Notes under the pieces: generated by a model
What the model saw: the letters and a program-made list of their open reading frames with translations, nothing else
Databases searched by the model: none
Told to the model about the DNA's origin: nothing
Part shown: piece by piece, positions 46,547 through 54,851 of the stretch
Layout: each line of letters begins with the position of its first letter
How positions within the stretch are numbered: position 1 is the stretch's first letter
NCBI RefSeq assembly: GCF_030400225.1
Contig: NZ_VJYB01000001.1
Location: 496,001-560,000 of the forward strand
DNA: 64,000 bases
Source of the DNA: Lactobacillus sp. UCMA15818
GTDB lineage: Bacteria > Bacillota > Bacilli > Lactobacillales > Lactobacillaceae
Direction: 5' to 3'
Program-made: the position numbers and the translations under genes

Positions 46547-47194
46547 TTAACTTTTAAAGCTTGCGGAAATCTTGTAAATTGGTTGTCCTTTTTTACTGAA
46601 TTTGTCTTCATATTCAGTCATTACATTCTCAATCATTGCTTCATCGTCTTTGTGCAAGTCTAAAAAGACTTGATTAAATCTCATTCCATAATTATTCAGA
46701 CTGGTTAATGAATATTCAAACAATCCGCGGTTATCAGTCTTAAACTCCAAACTGCCTTTGCCATTCAACACATACTGATACTGCTTTAAGAACAATTTGT
46801 AAGTCAATCTTCTTTTCTCTTGTCTGGTTTTAGGCCACGGATCAGAAAAATTCAAGTAGATTCCATCTACTTCATTTTCCTCAAAATATTCACTTAAACC
46901 ACTGCCATTAGCACAAATCAATTGCAGATTTTGTAACTTTGCTTCTATTTGTTTACGCAGAACAATCGCAGCAATCGTCGTCTGAATCTCAATTCCAATA
47001 TAATTATTTTCAGGATGTCTGCTTGCCAACTCCATTATGAAGCCACCCTTACCCATCCCTATCTCAACGAATAATGGTGCTTTTTTTTCAAATCTTGTTT
47101 CCCACTTACCGCGATATTCAGCTGGTTTAGTTACAATCAACTCAAGGTTGCTATCAATCAGCGGCTTTGCCCATGGCTTGTTTCTTAAACGCAT
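46547..47194 (-). CDS. trmB: tRNA (guanine-N7-)-methyltransferase
   Basis: Makes m7G46 in tRNA. 215 residues with SAM motif [17 protein letters not shown] and the [10 protein letters not shown] signature. In the ytmP-trmB arrangement; the gap between them carries two palindromic elements. Confidence 0.96.
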   Translation of the reverse strand: MRLRNKPWAKPLIDSNLELIVTKPAEYRGKWETRFEKKAPLFVEIGMGKGGFIMELASRHPENNYIGIEIQTTIAAIVLRKQIEAKLQNLQLICANGSGLSEYFEENEVDGIYLNFSDPWPKTRQEKRRLTYKLFLKQYQYVLNGKGSLEFKTDNRGLFEYSLTSLNNYGMRFNQVFLDLHKDDEAMIENVMTEYEDKFSKKGQPIYKISASFKS

Positions 47195-47243
47195 TTTTTC
47201 ATTCCTTTCAACTTGGCCAGAATCATCCGCTCAAACAAAGGGG

Positions 47244-47353
47244 GTGTGCTATAAGTCGGGAAAATTTGAGTACTAACTCGAAATTATGAACATAGCAGGC
47301 ACTTTGCTGTGAGTAATTCGAAGTTAGACGGAGAATTTTGACTTATGAAACAC
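47244..47353 (+). repeat. Palindromic element, copy B1 (110 bp)
   Basis: Ends GTGTGCTATAAGTC (47244-47257) and GACTTATGAAACAC (47340-47353) pair, and the arms inside continue to pair imperfectly (AAAATTT, TAACTCGAA, CATAGCA against their complements). It is nearly collinear with the copy at 59879 and, inverted, with those at 28939 and 52337. It lies between ytmP and trmB. Confidence 0.85.
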
Positions 47354-47376
47354 GTTTATACGAAATAAATAGAGAA

Positions 47377-47406
47377 ACTGGGTCAAAAGTTAAATTTTGA
47401 TCCAGT
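47377..47406. terminator. Shared-family terminator hairpin between ytmP and trmB
   Basis: ACTGGGTCAAAA pairs with TTTTGATCCAGT (12 bp, one G-U type wobble) around a 6-base loop. It is flanked on both sides by inverted palindromic elements, and is symmetrical enough to act in both directions. Confidence 0.75.
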
Positions 47407-47429
47407 CCCATTATTGATTCCATCTAAAT

Positions 47430-47500
47430 GTGTAACATAAGTCAAAATCTACCATTTAAGTTCATCATTAATACTTAAATTCTATCGACTTACGAGACAC
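47430..47500 (-). repeat. Palindromic element, copy B2 (71 bp, core deleted)
   Basis: Ends GTGTAACATAAGTC (47430-47443) and GACTTACGAGACAC (47487-47500) match the family, but the centre is shortened to about 43 bases. It faces copy B1 across the terminator hairpin. Together with B1 and the hairpin it fills the 349-base gap between trmB and ytmP; I see no gene there. Confidence 0.7.
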
Positions 47501-47543
47501 ATTTTTGCTCAACATGTTCACCATCTAATTATGCTTTTTCGAT

Positions 47544-48338
47544 TTAAATAAAATCTTGATTTTCAAAAAAGGCTGCTAACTTCAATATGTCTCGGTTCAT
47601 TTCAAAAAAACGACCACGCTGATGCTCATCCTTTACAGAAAGAAGCAAATTAACCATGTAGTACCAACTAATTCTTTGTTTCAACCCTGCCGTGATTGAA
47701 ATTTCATACTTCTCGGCTAACCATTGTTTCCACTCCGCGCGTGGGACATATTGACACATTAACATGCTAATATCCAGTGCACTGTCTGCTAATCTTGCCG
47801 ATTCCCAATCAACCAAATATAATCTGTCTCTATCCGACAATAACCAATTCTTATGATTCAAATCGCCATGTGAAACCTTAAATTCTCTATGATCTAGCTT
47901 TGGCTGATGTGTCCGCAATTGGTTTGCAACTCTTTTAAGCAAGGGATGAGCTCTTAATTCTAAACTCAATCCTCGAAAATAGTTACTGAGTATTTCTTCA
48001 GGAAAAACATACCTTCCACCTACCTGACACAACATCTTTCTAAGAATTTTAGACCGATGAACTCTGCTCAACAGTCTTGCAACATTTTCCTGTCCCATTT
48101 CCTCTTTAGAAAGACATCTGCCATTTAGCCATTCTTGTGCGGTAAGCGTATCACCCGTTGAAATGTGCTTCGTCCATACCAATCTTGGTGTGATTTCTTC
48201 CAACGATAATGCAGCAAGAAAAGGTGAAGTATTTCTCTTTATAAATAACTTTTCCTGCTCTTTAACACCCATATAGGCAGTTCCAGTATTACCCCCAAGC
48301 GGATGAATCTGCCAACCATCATCCAATCTGAAATCCAT
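47544..48338 (-). CDS. Aminoglycoside phosphotransferase-fold kinase YtmP
   Basis: A 264-residue kinase-like protein of the choline/aminoglycoside phosphotransferase family. The Brenner motif HGDLNHKNWLL and the metal motif VDWESARLAD are intact. The substrate is unknown. It has a GAGGAG site, and the position beside trmB matches Bacillus ytmP. Confidence 0.9.
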   Translation of the reverse strand: MDFRLDDGWQIHPLGGNTGTAYMGVKEQEKLFIKRNTSPFLAALSLEEITPRLVWTKHISTGDTLTAQEWLNGRCLSKEEMGQENVARLLSRVHRSKILRKMLCQVGGRYVFPEEILSNYFRGLSLELRAHPLLKRVANQLRTHQPKLDHREFKVSHGDLNHKNWLLSDRDRLYLVDWESARLADSALDISMLMCQYVPRAEWKQWLAEKYEISITAGLKQRISWYYMVNLLLSVKDEHQRGRFFEMNRDILKLAAFFENQDFI

Positions 48339-48402
48339 ATTGGCAAGTCTCCTCTACAAGTCCATAATCCTTAAACAAGGATACAAATTCATACCACAAG
48401 TG

Positions 48403-49608
48403 TCAAGTATTTTTTTTGATATAGCTCCTCAAAAAACTACCTGTTATCAAATATATTTCACCTAAAGAAACAGCCGAAATCAGCAAATACTTTACCTCAA
48501 AAAGAGGTGTTGCTACTGCAATAATATTCAATATTAACCATGCAAGCAGCAAGACTTTGCCCAATAACTTCTTGAAAGCAGATTTTTTTTGATTTTCATC
48601 AATTGGATAAATATGGGTGAAAACATTATCTTCGAAAATGAAATATAGGCCAAATAATTGCACTCCTATCAGATAGAGACAGATACAAATTATAAACAAA
48701 CTAAATAGATAATTCGGCGAGAAAAAAACAATGATACTTGCTAGAAATAATAGGCGTAAGAAGAGTCCACTAAAACCACTCTGCCTAATGAAGCTCCTAC
48801 TATACAGGAAAAGATAAACATTTTTAGATGTACCGTGCAACAGAAAGTCAAAGATTTTATGTCGCTTAGTTTGTCCAACTATTTGTGGAACATCCGTAAA
48901 CATATTTATAAAGCGATATAAGGTCATCACTCGTTCTTTTTCAGACTTAATTGTCTCATTCCATTTGAAAATGTACTGCTGTGCTGACTTGTCAAAGGAA
49001 TGCTTAATTATTACTACCAAACCCAGTGACAAAATCAAACTGAGTACAAGATTTAGATACAGTCCAATTGCTAAGATAGCTATCAAGGTTAACTGAAAAT
49101 AGCATTGCTGTGAGAATTTCTTTAAAGCAGTGTTATAGACCCTTGCTGCCAAAAAAAGTAAATAACTTACCTTCAACAAACATTGTACGACTAGCAAAAT
49201 ACCCCACATCGTAAGATTCCACTGTAAACCACGTATAATAAATGGAGCTAATATTATCAAGAATATTACCTGTATCACACAAGATACGAGCGTCGAATGT
49301 TTTAAAACCAGCTTAAAATAATCTTTCATTTGATAATCTTTGGGTAAAAGAAAGACCTTGTCTGCCTCCTCCAGCAAACTTACTAGTTTACCAATATGTA
49401 TTATCAAGAAAAGAATTATGATGAGCGTGGGCTGCTCCCACCAAAAAGGCCTTTCGGGTAAACCTTTTACAAAATTCGAGTATGAAAGTCCCACCCCTCC
49501 AGCAAAAAATAGTAATGCTAAGACAAAGTGATCATTAAAAACATATTTTGCATAACGCAATAGCATGCCTTGATATTTTTTTAATCTTCTATTCCATATT
49601 TCATTCAT
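48403..49608 (-). CDS. ecsB: ABC transporter membrane subunit EcsB
   Basis: Membrane partner of EcsA, 401 residues with about eight to ten hydrophobic segments. The Ecs transporter influences protein secretion and proteolysis in Bacillus; its cargo is not settled. Overlap with ecsA ensures coupled translation. The start is uncertain: three in-frame ATGs occur (49620, 49614, 49608); the last gives MNEIWNRRLKKY and has GGA seven bases before it. Confidence 0.88.
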   Translation of the reverse strand: MNEIWNRRLKKYQGMLLRYAKYVFNDHFVLALLFFAGGVGLSYSNFVKGLPERPFWWEQPTLIIILFLIIHIGKLVSLLEEADKVFLLPKDYQMKDYFKLVLKHSTLVSCVIQVIFLIILAPFIIRGLQWNLTMWGILLVVQCLLKVSYLLFLAARVYNTALKKFSQQCYFQLTLIAILAIGLYLNLVLSLILSLGLVVIIKHSFDKSAQQYIFKWNETIKSEKERVMTLYRFINMFTDVPQIVGQTKRHKIFDFLLHGTSKNVYLFLYSRSFIRQSGFSGLFLRLLFLASIIVFFSPNYLFSLFIICICLYLIGVQLFGLYFIFEDNVFTHIYPIDENQKKSAFKKLLGKVLLLAWLILNIIAVATPLFEVKYLLISAVSLGEIYLITGSFLRSYIKKNT

Positions 49609-50341
49609 TGGCATTTCCATCCTGCGTCATTCCAAGATAAATATCCGTCAATGATGCCTTATTGTCGTTGAAGATTCCTCTTAGTTCTGCAAGATTACCT
49701 TGAGCTCTAATCTTACCTTGGTGAAGCAAGACAAAATAATCGCAATATTCTTGTGCCGTGCTGAGTACATGTGTAGACATTAAAATAGCCGCACCCCTTT
49801 TTTTCTCAGCATCGACCAAGTTCAATAAATCTCGGGTTGCCAACGGATCTAGTCCTAAAAACGGTTCATCAATTACATAAACTTGTGCTTCTGTCATAAA
49901 AGCACACACAATCATAACCTTTTGCCGCATTCCTTTTGAAAAATTTGCTGGAAACCAATCCAATTTATTATCTAGACGAAAAACTTTTAGAAGTTCGGTT
50001 GCCCTTTTCCAAGTATGCGTTGGCTCTAAATTGTAAGCCATAATAGTCAATTCTAAATGTTCCTTTAAAGTCAGCTCCTGATATAAAACCGGCATTTCTG
50101 GCATATAGGCCAGCTTTCCTTTATATACTTTGGAATCATCTTTTAACTCAACGTTATCAATTGTGATGCTGCCCTTTTGTGGCTCAAGCAATCCAATAAT
50201 ATGATTAATTGTCGTTGACTTACCAGCACCATTCAACCCTATTAATCCGACTAATTGACCCGAATTAACTGCAAATGAAATATCTTTTAACACTGGTATC
50301 CGCGAATATCCGCCCACGAGTCTATTTATTTTTAAAGTCAT
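49601..50341 (-). CDS. ecsA: ABC transporter ATP-binding protein EcsA
   Basis: A 246-residue ATPase: Walker A GLNGAGKST, signature-like FSKGMRQKV, Walker B VYVIDEPFLGLD, and switch His STH. Pairs with EcsB. Divergent from hit, with an extended -10 (TGTTATAAT) upstream on the minus strand. Confidence 0.95.
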   Translation of the reverse strand: MTLKINRLVGGYSRIPVLKDISFAVNSGQLVGLIGLNGAGKSTTINHIIGLLEPQKGSITIDNVELKDDSKVYKGKLAYMPEMPVLYQELTLKEHLELTIMAYNLEPTHTWKRATELLKVFRLDNKLDWFPANFSKGMRQKVMIVCAFMTEAQVYVIDEPFLGLDPLATRDLLNLVDAEKKRGAAILMSTHVLSTAQEYCDYFVLLHQGKIRAQGNLAELRGIFNDNKASLTDIYLGMTQDGNANE

Positions 50342-50478
50342 AGATTTGTAATTCCTTTCACTTCAATTATTGAAAATTATAACATAAACATCGAACAGCA
50401 AATCATGTTAAAGTTTCCTTCATCGGTGTGTGTTATTATATACTAAAATAAATATAAGTTGAAAGAAGGTTCTTTTAA

Positions 50479-50907
50479 ATGAACGATTGCATTTTTTGTA
50501 AGATTATTGCTGGTACAATTCCAAGTATTTCTGTATATGAAGACGATGATATTAAAGTATTTTTAGATATTTCGCAAACTACACCAGGTCACACTCTATT
50601 AATACCAAAAAAACATGTTACTAATATTTTCGAGTATGATGAATCTCTAGCTCAAAAAGTTTTAACAAAAATACCCATGATTGCACGTGCCATTAAAAAA
50701 AGCAATCCAAAAATCTCAGGCCTTAATATTGTGAACAATAATGGAGCAATTGCATATCAATCAGTTTTCCACTCACACTTTCATTTCATCCCGAGATTTG
50801 CTGCTACCGATTCATTTGCAATGACTTTTAAAGATAATTCTGGAGAATATTCTTCAGCCAAACTGCAGGAAATTGCCAATCTTATTCATAAGAACATGGA
50901 GGATTAA
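50479..50907 (+). CDS. hit: HIT family nucleotide hydrolase
   Basis: A 142-residue histidine-triad protein (CIFCKIIAGTIPS start, HSHFHF active-site motif). It hydrolyses purine nucleoside phosphoramidates or adenylylated compounds in characterised relatives; the in-vivo substrate is unknown. Divergent from ecsA, as in Bacillus. Two bases separate it from the next gene. Confidence 0.95.
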   Translation: MNDCIFCKIIAGTIPSISVYEDDDIKVFLDISQTTPGHTLLIPKKHVTNIFEYDESLAQKVLTKIPMIARAIKKSNPKISGLNIVNNNGAIAYQSVFHSHFHFIPRFAATDSFAMTFKDNSGEYSSAKLQEIANLIHKNMED

Positions 50908-50910
50908 CCC

Positions 50911-51213
50911 ATGAGCGGAAAAAGAGTTCTAATATCTTTAGGAGCACTTGGAATTATCTCAGCAATCGCATACTTATCTCGGAAAAAAACTACTCTTTCT
51001 GGTAATGAAAAAGCAAAAGAATTATCTGAATCAGCCAATAACGTAAAAAAAGCATATATTAAACTGATGGAAAATGTTGAAAAGCTTACTAATGAGCTAC
51101 CTAGCTCACAGCAAACAATCGATGAAATATCTACTCTCGTTTCTGAATATCAATTCAAAATTCAGAATAATCTTGATAACATTTCGCAAATTCAAGCAAA
51201 AAATATGAAATAG
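50911..51213 (+). CDS. Small membrane-anchored coiled-coil protein (YtxH/YhaH-like)
   Basis: A 100-residue protein with one N-terminal helix (VLISLGALGIISAIAYL), then a long charged alpha region suited to coiled coil. It sits between hit and prsA, where Bacillus has yhaH; the general layout matches but sequence identity cannot be judged by eye. The start has GGAGG directly inside the end of hit. Function unknown. Confidence 0.75.
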   Translation: MSGKRVLISLGALGIISAIAYLSRKKTTLSGNEKAKELSESANNVKKAYIKLMENVEKLTNELPSSQQTIDEISTLVSEYQFKIQNNLDNISQIQAKNMK

Positions 51214-51273
51214 TAGCTACTTATAAAACAAATTGAATAAATGATGAATTTTTTTGTAAATTTTATCTTTTCT

Positions 51274-51302
51274 TTCAACATCATTAACTATTGTGTTATA
51301 GT
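51274..51302 (+). promoter_or_regulatory. Promoter of prsA
   Basis: -35 TTCAAC (51274-51279), a 17-base spacer, -10 TATAGT (51297-51302). The -10 lies within an imperfect inverted repeat (AACTAT...ATAGTT, 51287-51304) that could be an operator. Confidence 0.6.
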
Positions 51303-51362
51303 TAGTAACGTTGATTTGTATCTTAATACAAGCAAAATAAACGAATGGATGTGTATTTTATA

Positions 51363-52253
51363 ATGAAAAAATGGTTTCTTGCACTAGCAGGTATTCTTAT
51401 GACTGTCAGCTTGGTTGCTTGTTCTAAGACAGTTGCAACCACTTCCGGCGGTAAAATTACTGAAAGTGCATATTATGACAGTATGAAAAAAACATCATCA
51501 GGTAAACAAATTTTACAACAGATGATTCTTGACAAGGTTCTTGAAAAACAATATGGTAGCAAGGTTTCAACCAAACAAGTCAATGCGCAATACAATACGT
51601 ATGCAAATCAATACGGCTCTTCATTTTCTTCAGTGCTTTCACAAAATAGCTTGACCAAAGCTACTTTCAAAAAGCAACTGCGTTCAAATTTATTGCTTCG
51701 TGAAGCAGTAAAAGATAATACAACTATTACTCAAAAACAATTAAAGACCCAGTGGAAGAGTTATGAAACAGAAACGACAGTCGCTCATATCTTAGTAGCT
51801 AAGAAAGCCACTGCTGAAGAAGTTATCCAGAAATTACAGGCAGGTGGAAACTTTACGAAACTTGCTAAGCAATATTCAACCGATACTGCTACCAAAAATA
51901 AGGGTGGAAAATTATCTGCGTTTAATAACACTGATACTTCCCTAGCTTCTGCCTTTAAAAAAGCTGCTTTCGCTCTGAAACAAGGTGAATACACAACAAC
52001 ACCGGTTAAGACAAGCTATGGTTATCATGTTATCAAGTCAATTAAGAAACCTGCTAAGGGTAAGATGAGTTCACATATTAGTGAACTTAAGACACAAATT
52101 ATTGATAGCGATATGAATGATTCGACACTTCTCCAAAAAGTTATTGGTAAAGTTCTTAAAAAAGGAAATGTTTCAATTAAGGATAGCGATTTAAAGGATA
52201 TTCTTTCAAGTTACTTATCAAGTAGTTCAAGCTCATCAAGTTCAAGCAACTAG
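51363..52253 (+). CDS. prsA: Foldase lipoprotein PrsA
   Basis: Extracytoplasmic peptidyl-prolyl isomerase that helps secreted proteins fold. 296 residues with signal peptide and lipobox LVAC at about residues 16-19, a chaperone region, then a parvulin domain ([12 protein letters not shown] ... GYHVIKSIK). It ends in a Ser homopolymer-like tail. The ATG at 51363 gives the proper signal peptide ([10 protein letters not shown]), though its ribosome site is weak; the ATG at 51345 has none. Confidence 0.94.
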   Translation: MKKWFLALAGILMTVSLVACSKTVATTSGGKITESAYYDSMKKTSSGKQILQQMILDKVLEKQYGSKVSTKQVNAQYNTYANQYGSSFSSVLSQNSLTKATFKKQLRSNLLLREAVKDNTTITQKQLKTQWKSYETETTVAHILVAKKATAEEVIQKLQAGGNFTKLAKQYSTDTATKNKGGKLSAFNNTDTSLASAFKKAAFALKQGEYTTTPVKTSYGYHVIKSIKKPAKGKMSSHISELKTQIIDSDMNDSTLLQKVIGKVLKKGNVSIKDSDLKDILSSYLSSSSSSSSSSN

Positions 52254-52276
52254 ACAACAAAATAGTTTAATACAAA

Positions 52277-52320
52277 TAGAGGACTTAAATCAAAATTTAC
52301 ATTTTGGCTTAAGTCCTCTA
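52277..52320. terminator. Strong bidirectional terminator between prsA and a hydrolase gene
   Basis: A 19-bp stem (TAGAGGACTTAAATCAAAA against TTTTGGCTTAAGTCCTCTA, two wobble positions) with a 6-base loop. It follows the prsA stop by 23 bases and faces the convergent hydrolase gene. A variant of the shared hairpin family. Confidence 0.85.
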
Positions 52321-52336
52321 TTTATTACTAATAAAA

Positions 52337-52434
52337 GTGTTTCATAAGTCTAACTTCGAATTACTCATAACAAATTACTAATTACTCGCTATGTCTATAA
52401 TTTCGGGCTAATACTCAAATTCTTCCGCCTCATT
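52337..52434 (-). repeat. Palindromic element, copy C
   Basis: The left end GTGTTTCATAAGTC (52337-52350) is the clean family end, and the internal CTAACTTCGAATTACTCATA and AATTTCGGGCTAATACTCAAATT follow the copy at 28939. The other end is eroded where it meets the hydrolase stop. Confidence 0.7.
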
Positions 52435-53391
52435 TTAAAATCCAATAATATCCACAATTTGTTCAAATGCTCTTTTAGACTCTGGTAATGGGAAGATTGG
52501 AAATACATGGAACATGCCTTCGTATGTGATTAACTTTACACTTTGCTGTGCCTTTTCTGTAAAAAGCTCCATATCCGGATACAAAATATCATTTGTACCA
52601 CCAAAAATGGTTATTGGCGGTAAATCTGCTAAATCACCGTAAATAGGACTAACAAGTGGACTTTTTAAGCTTTCGCTCCCAGCATAATATTTTCCTTCAA
52701 ATCGTAATTCTTCTAACTTTAAAATCGGATCTTTCTTTGCAATCTTTGCAATTTTTGCATTTTCCAAGGAAATATCCAACCATGGTGAAAGCAGGATAAC
52801 CTGGCTTGGAAGATCAATCTGTGCATTCCTTAATTGTTCTACCAATGACACAGCTAGGCCGCCCCCCGCAGAATCACCAAGCAATATAACATTTTCTGCT
52901 GCAACACCACTAATAGCAAGTAATTCTTGGTAACTTTTCATAACCATAGACAAAGCAGCATTAACATCGTATGCGGGTGCTTTGGGATATATTGGCATAA
53001 CAACACTCGCTCCTACCCGATCAGCCAACTTGGCTATAAAATGATATTGTAGAGCGAATGGTTGATACCAGTATGCTCCGCCATGCAAATAAAAAATAAT
53101 TTTCTTTTCCGGTTTTACAATACTATCTCTCTTCAAAACTTGCATTCCAATATCAAGCCATTTAAAATCAAGCTGATCATGAACTTTTCTGGGAATACTA
53201 TATACCTCAGAATTAATATGATTAAACTTCTCAAAGTCCAAAGCTCTTCTGGGATCTGGTCCCCGCAAAAAACTTCTTAGTCCCTGTTCGACCACTAAGC
53301 TTTGCATACTACGCTTTTGTTTTACACTCTGATACTTCAAATATGCAGCCGATGCCGCTAAAGTTGTAAGTAACACTTTCTTCATAGCCAC
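52435..53391 (-). CDS. Alpha/beta hydrolase, HSL-type esterase
   Basis: A 318-residue carboxylesterase-like protein with an N-terminal hydrophobic segment (VLLTTLAASAAYL). The oxyanion motif HGGAYW, nucleophile GDSAGG, an Asp in FGGTNDILYPD and a His in GMFHVFP form the triad. The GTG at 53391 sits 8 bases from AGGAG; the ATG two codons later is less well placed. The substrate is unknown. Divergent from usp. Confidence 0.9.
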   Translation of the reverse strand: MAMKKVLLTTLAASAAYLKYQSVKQKRSMQSLVVEQGLRSFLRGPDPRRALDFEKFNHINSEVYSIPRKVHDQLDFKWLDIGMQVLKRDSIVKPEKKIIFYLHGGAYWYQPFALQYHFIAKLADRVGASVVMPIYPKAPAYDVNAALSMVMKSYQELLAISGVAAENVILLGDSAGGGLAVSLVEQLRNAQIDLPSQVILLSPWLDISLENAKIAKIAKKDPILKLEELRFEGKYYAGSESLKSPLVSPIYGDLADLPPITIFGGTNDILYPDMELFTEKAQQSVKLITYEGMFHVFPIFPLPESKRAFEQIVDIIGF

Positions 53392-53589
53392 AGTCTCATC
53401 TCCTAAAAAATTCATTATTGTACATGCTTAGGCTAGCACAAACTTTATTATTTAGTCTACTTTTTAAATTTAATTCTGATTCAACCCCGTTATATCAAAC
53501 TTTCTATTTAACTATTTGTAACCATATCTTTTAAGATAGAGATATGCTCTTACAAATATGATATGCTTATCTTCAGATTGAATGTTCAA

Positions 53590-53595
53590 TATAAT
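53590..53595 (+). promoter_or_regulatory. -10 box of the usp promoter
   Basis: TATAAT 22 bases before the usp ATG, with a weak TTATCT around 17 bases upstream. The 225-base gap to the divergent hydrolase also holds two GATATGCT copies about 20 bases apart (around 53541 and 53560). Confidence 0.45.
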
Positions 53596-53616
53596 AGTAA
53601 GAGGAAGTGTACTTTT

Positions 53617-54066
53617 ATGTCTAACAATTATCAACGAATTTTATGTCCTATTTCATGGAGTAATAACTCAATAAATGCACTCAATGGAACTGTCAGCTAT
53701 GCACGAGTCCATAATATTCAACTTGATATTCTCTATGTCATTGACGATACATTGCTTGCTTTTGGTAATTTTCAACCTGAAATGTCACCGCAGCAAAGAA
53801 AAGATTTAGCAGAAATTTATGAAAAAAAAATGGCGAATCTCATCCAAAAATTTTTGGATGAAGGTTCGTCCATGTACCAAATTCACTCGCATATTCGCTT
53901 TGGGGATCCACGAAAAATAATTTGTGACAGTTTTCTTGAAGAATACCGCAATGATCTAATCGTTCTTGGACAGCCGCAGTTCAATCATCTTCATAGAGTC
54001 CTGACTGGCTCTGTCTATACCTATGTGAGTAAATATGCAAGCTGCGATATTTTAACAATTCATTAA
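53617..54066 (+). CDS. Universal stress protein family
   Basis: A 149-residue UspA fold (RILCPISWSNNSINAL, DLIVLGQPQFNHLHRVLTGSVYTYVSKYASCDIL). The ATP-binding pattern G-x2-G-x9-GS is incomplete: the second Gly is replaced in GQPQ, so nucleotide binding is doubtful. The ATG at 53617 follows GAGGAAG. Monocistronic, convergent with the small YbjQ-like gene. Confidence 0.9.
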   Translation: MSNNYQRILCPISWSNNSINALNGTVSYARVHNIQLDILYVIDDTLLAFGNFQPEMSPQQRKDLAEIYEKKMANLIQKFLDEGSSMYQIHSHIRFGDPRKIICDSFLEEYRNDLIVLGQPQFNHLHRVLTGSVYTYVSKYASCDILTIH

Positions 54067-54082
54067 TACCGACTTGCTCAAA

Positions 54083-54364
54083 TCATTTTTTTGGAAAACT
54101 AATTGCTGTTCCATAGCCGTGTAAAACCATATATTTGGGACCGATACCTACACTGACTATTTCTGGGTTAAAATGTACAGCAATGATCCCATCACCATCT
54201 CTAGCGACCGTATGTTCAATCAATTTTGTCTTAACTTTTTCATATAAATCGTCAAAATTATCAACATCATCAATCTCATCTGGTGTTAAGGTTCTTTTTA
54301 CTGTCGCATTAACAATCCCTACAACCATATATGCACGATTTATTTCTCCCGTTGTCAAAAACAT
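54083..54364 (-). CDS. Small protein, YbjQ/UPF0145-like
   Basis: A 93-residue protein. The pattern near the end (GDGIIAVHFNPE and MVLHGYGTAISF) resembles the YbjQ family (GADAIIGVRF, ATGTAV) and the N-terminus is also compatible, but the match is by eye. The family has no firm function. It has an AAGGAGG ribosome site. Confidence 0.6.
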   Translation of the reverse strand: MFLTTGEINRAYMVVGIVNATVKRTLTPDEIDDVDNFDDLYEKVKTKLIEHTVARDGDGIIAVHFNPEIVSVGIGPKYMVLHGYGTAISFPKK

Positions 54365-54446
54365 TAATATCCTCCTTTTGAAACTACAATTTGACTTAAT
54401 TAATCATAGCCACTATAGGATAAAAATCATAGGACATACATAATTA

Positions 54447-54692
54447 TTAAAGAAAAATTCGATAATTACGTTTGGTTATGTTTATTATCTCTTTTTTTGT
54501 ATTTTTCGAACTCATTTTAAGCAAATTCTTTAACATTCTTTCAAACTTTGAATCATTTTCCAACTTAGAAATGACTTCCTTATCCACTCTAATTACTAAA
54601 TTCTCTCTCTTGCTAGGTACAGAAAAGGTCTTCGTTGTATTATCTTCATCTAAAACATTCGCTTCAATTTCATGCATAAATTCTTTTTGCAT
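54447..54692 (-). CDS. Hypothetical 81-residue protein
   Basis: I do not recognise it. The frame has GGGGGA 7 bases before its ATG and encodes a charged protein, acidic in the first third and basic after (KNTKKEIINITKRNYRIFL), with a Val/Ile-rich strand (ENLVIRVDKEVISKL). There is no signal or membrane helix. The end reads like a small DNA- or RNA-binding protein, but this is only inference. Confidence 0.5.
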   Translation of the reverse strand: MQKEFMHEIEANVLDEDNTTKTFSVPSKRENLVIRVDKEVISKLENDSKFERMLKNLLKMSSKNTKKEIINITKRNYRIFL

Positions 54693-54851
54693 ACCAAATC
54701 CCCCTTTGTATAACTTAAGTCTACCCCTTATTTATTGGTAATTCAAAGGTCAACCAAATATTAAAACCCTCACTACTGGTTGCATCCTTTACTTTTTATC
54801 AAAAAATTCAAGATTCTACACTTACCAGTAAAAGCTAATTCAAAAAAACTT

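Noticed and set aside
52203-52250. Short AGTTCAAGC-type tandem at the 3' end of prsA
   Set aside because: It encodes the Ser-rich tail; a low-complexity coding run, not a mobile or CRISPR-type repeat.
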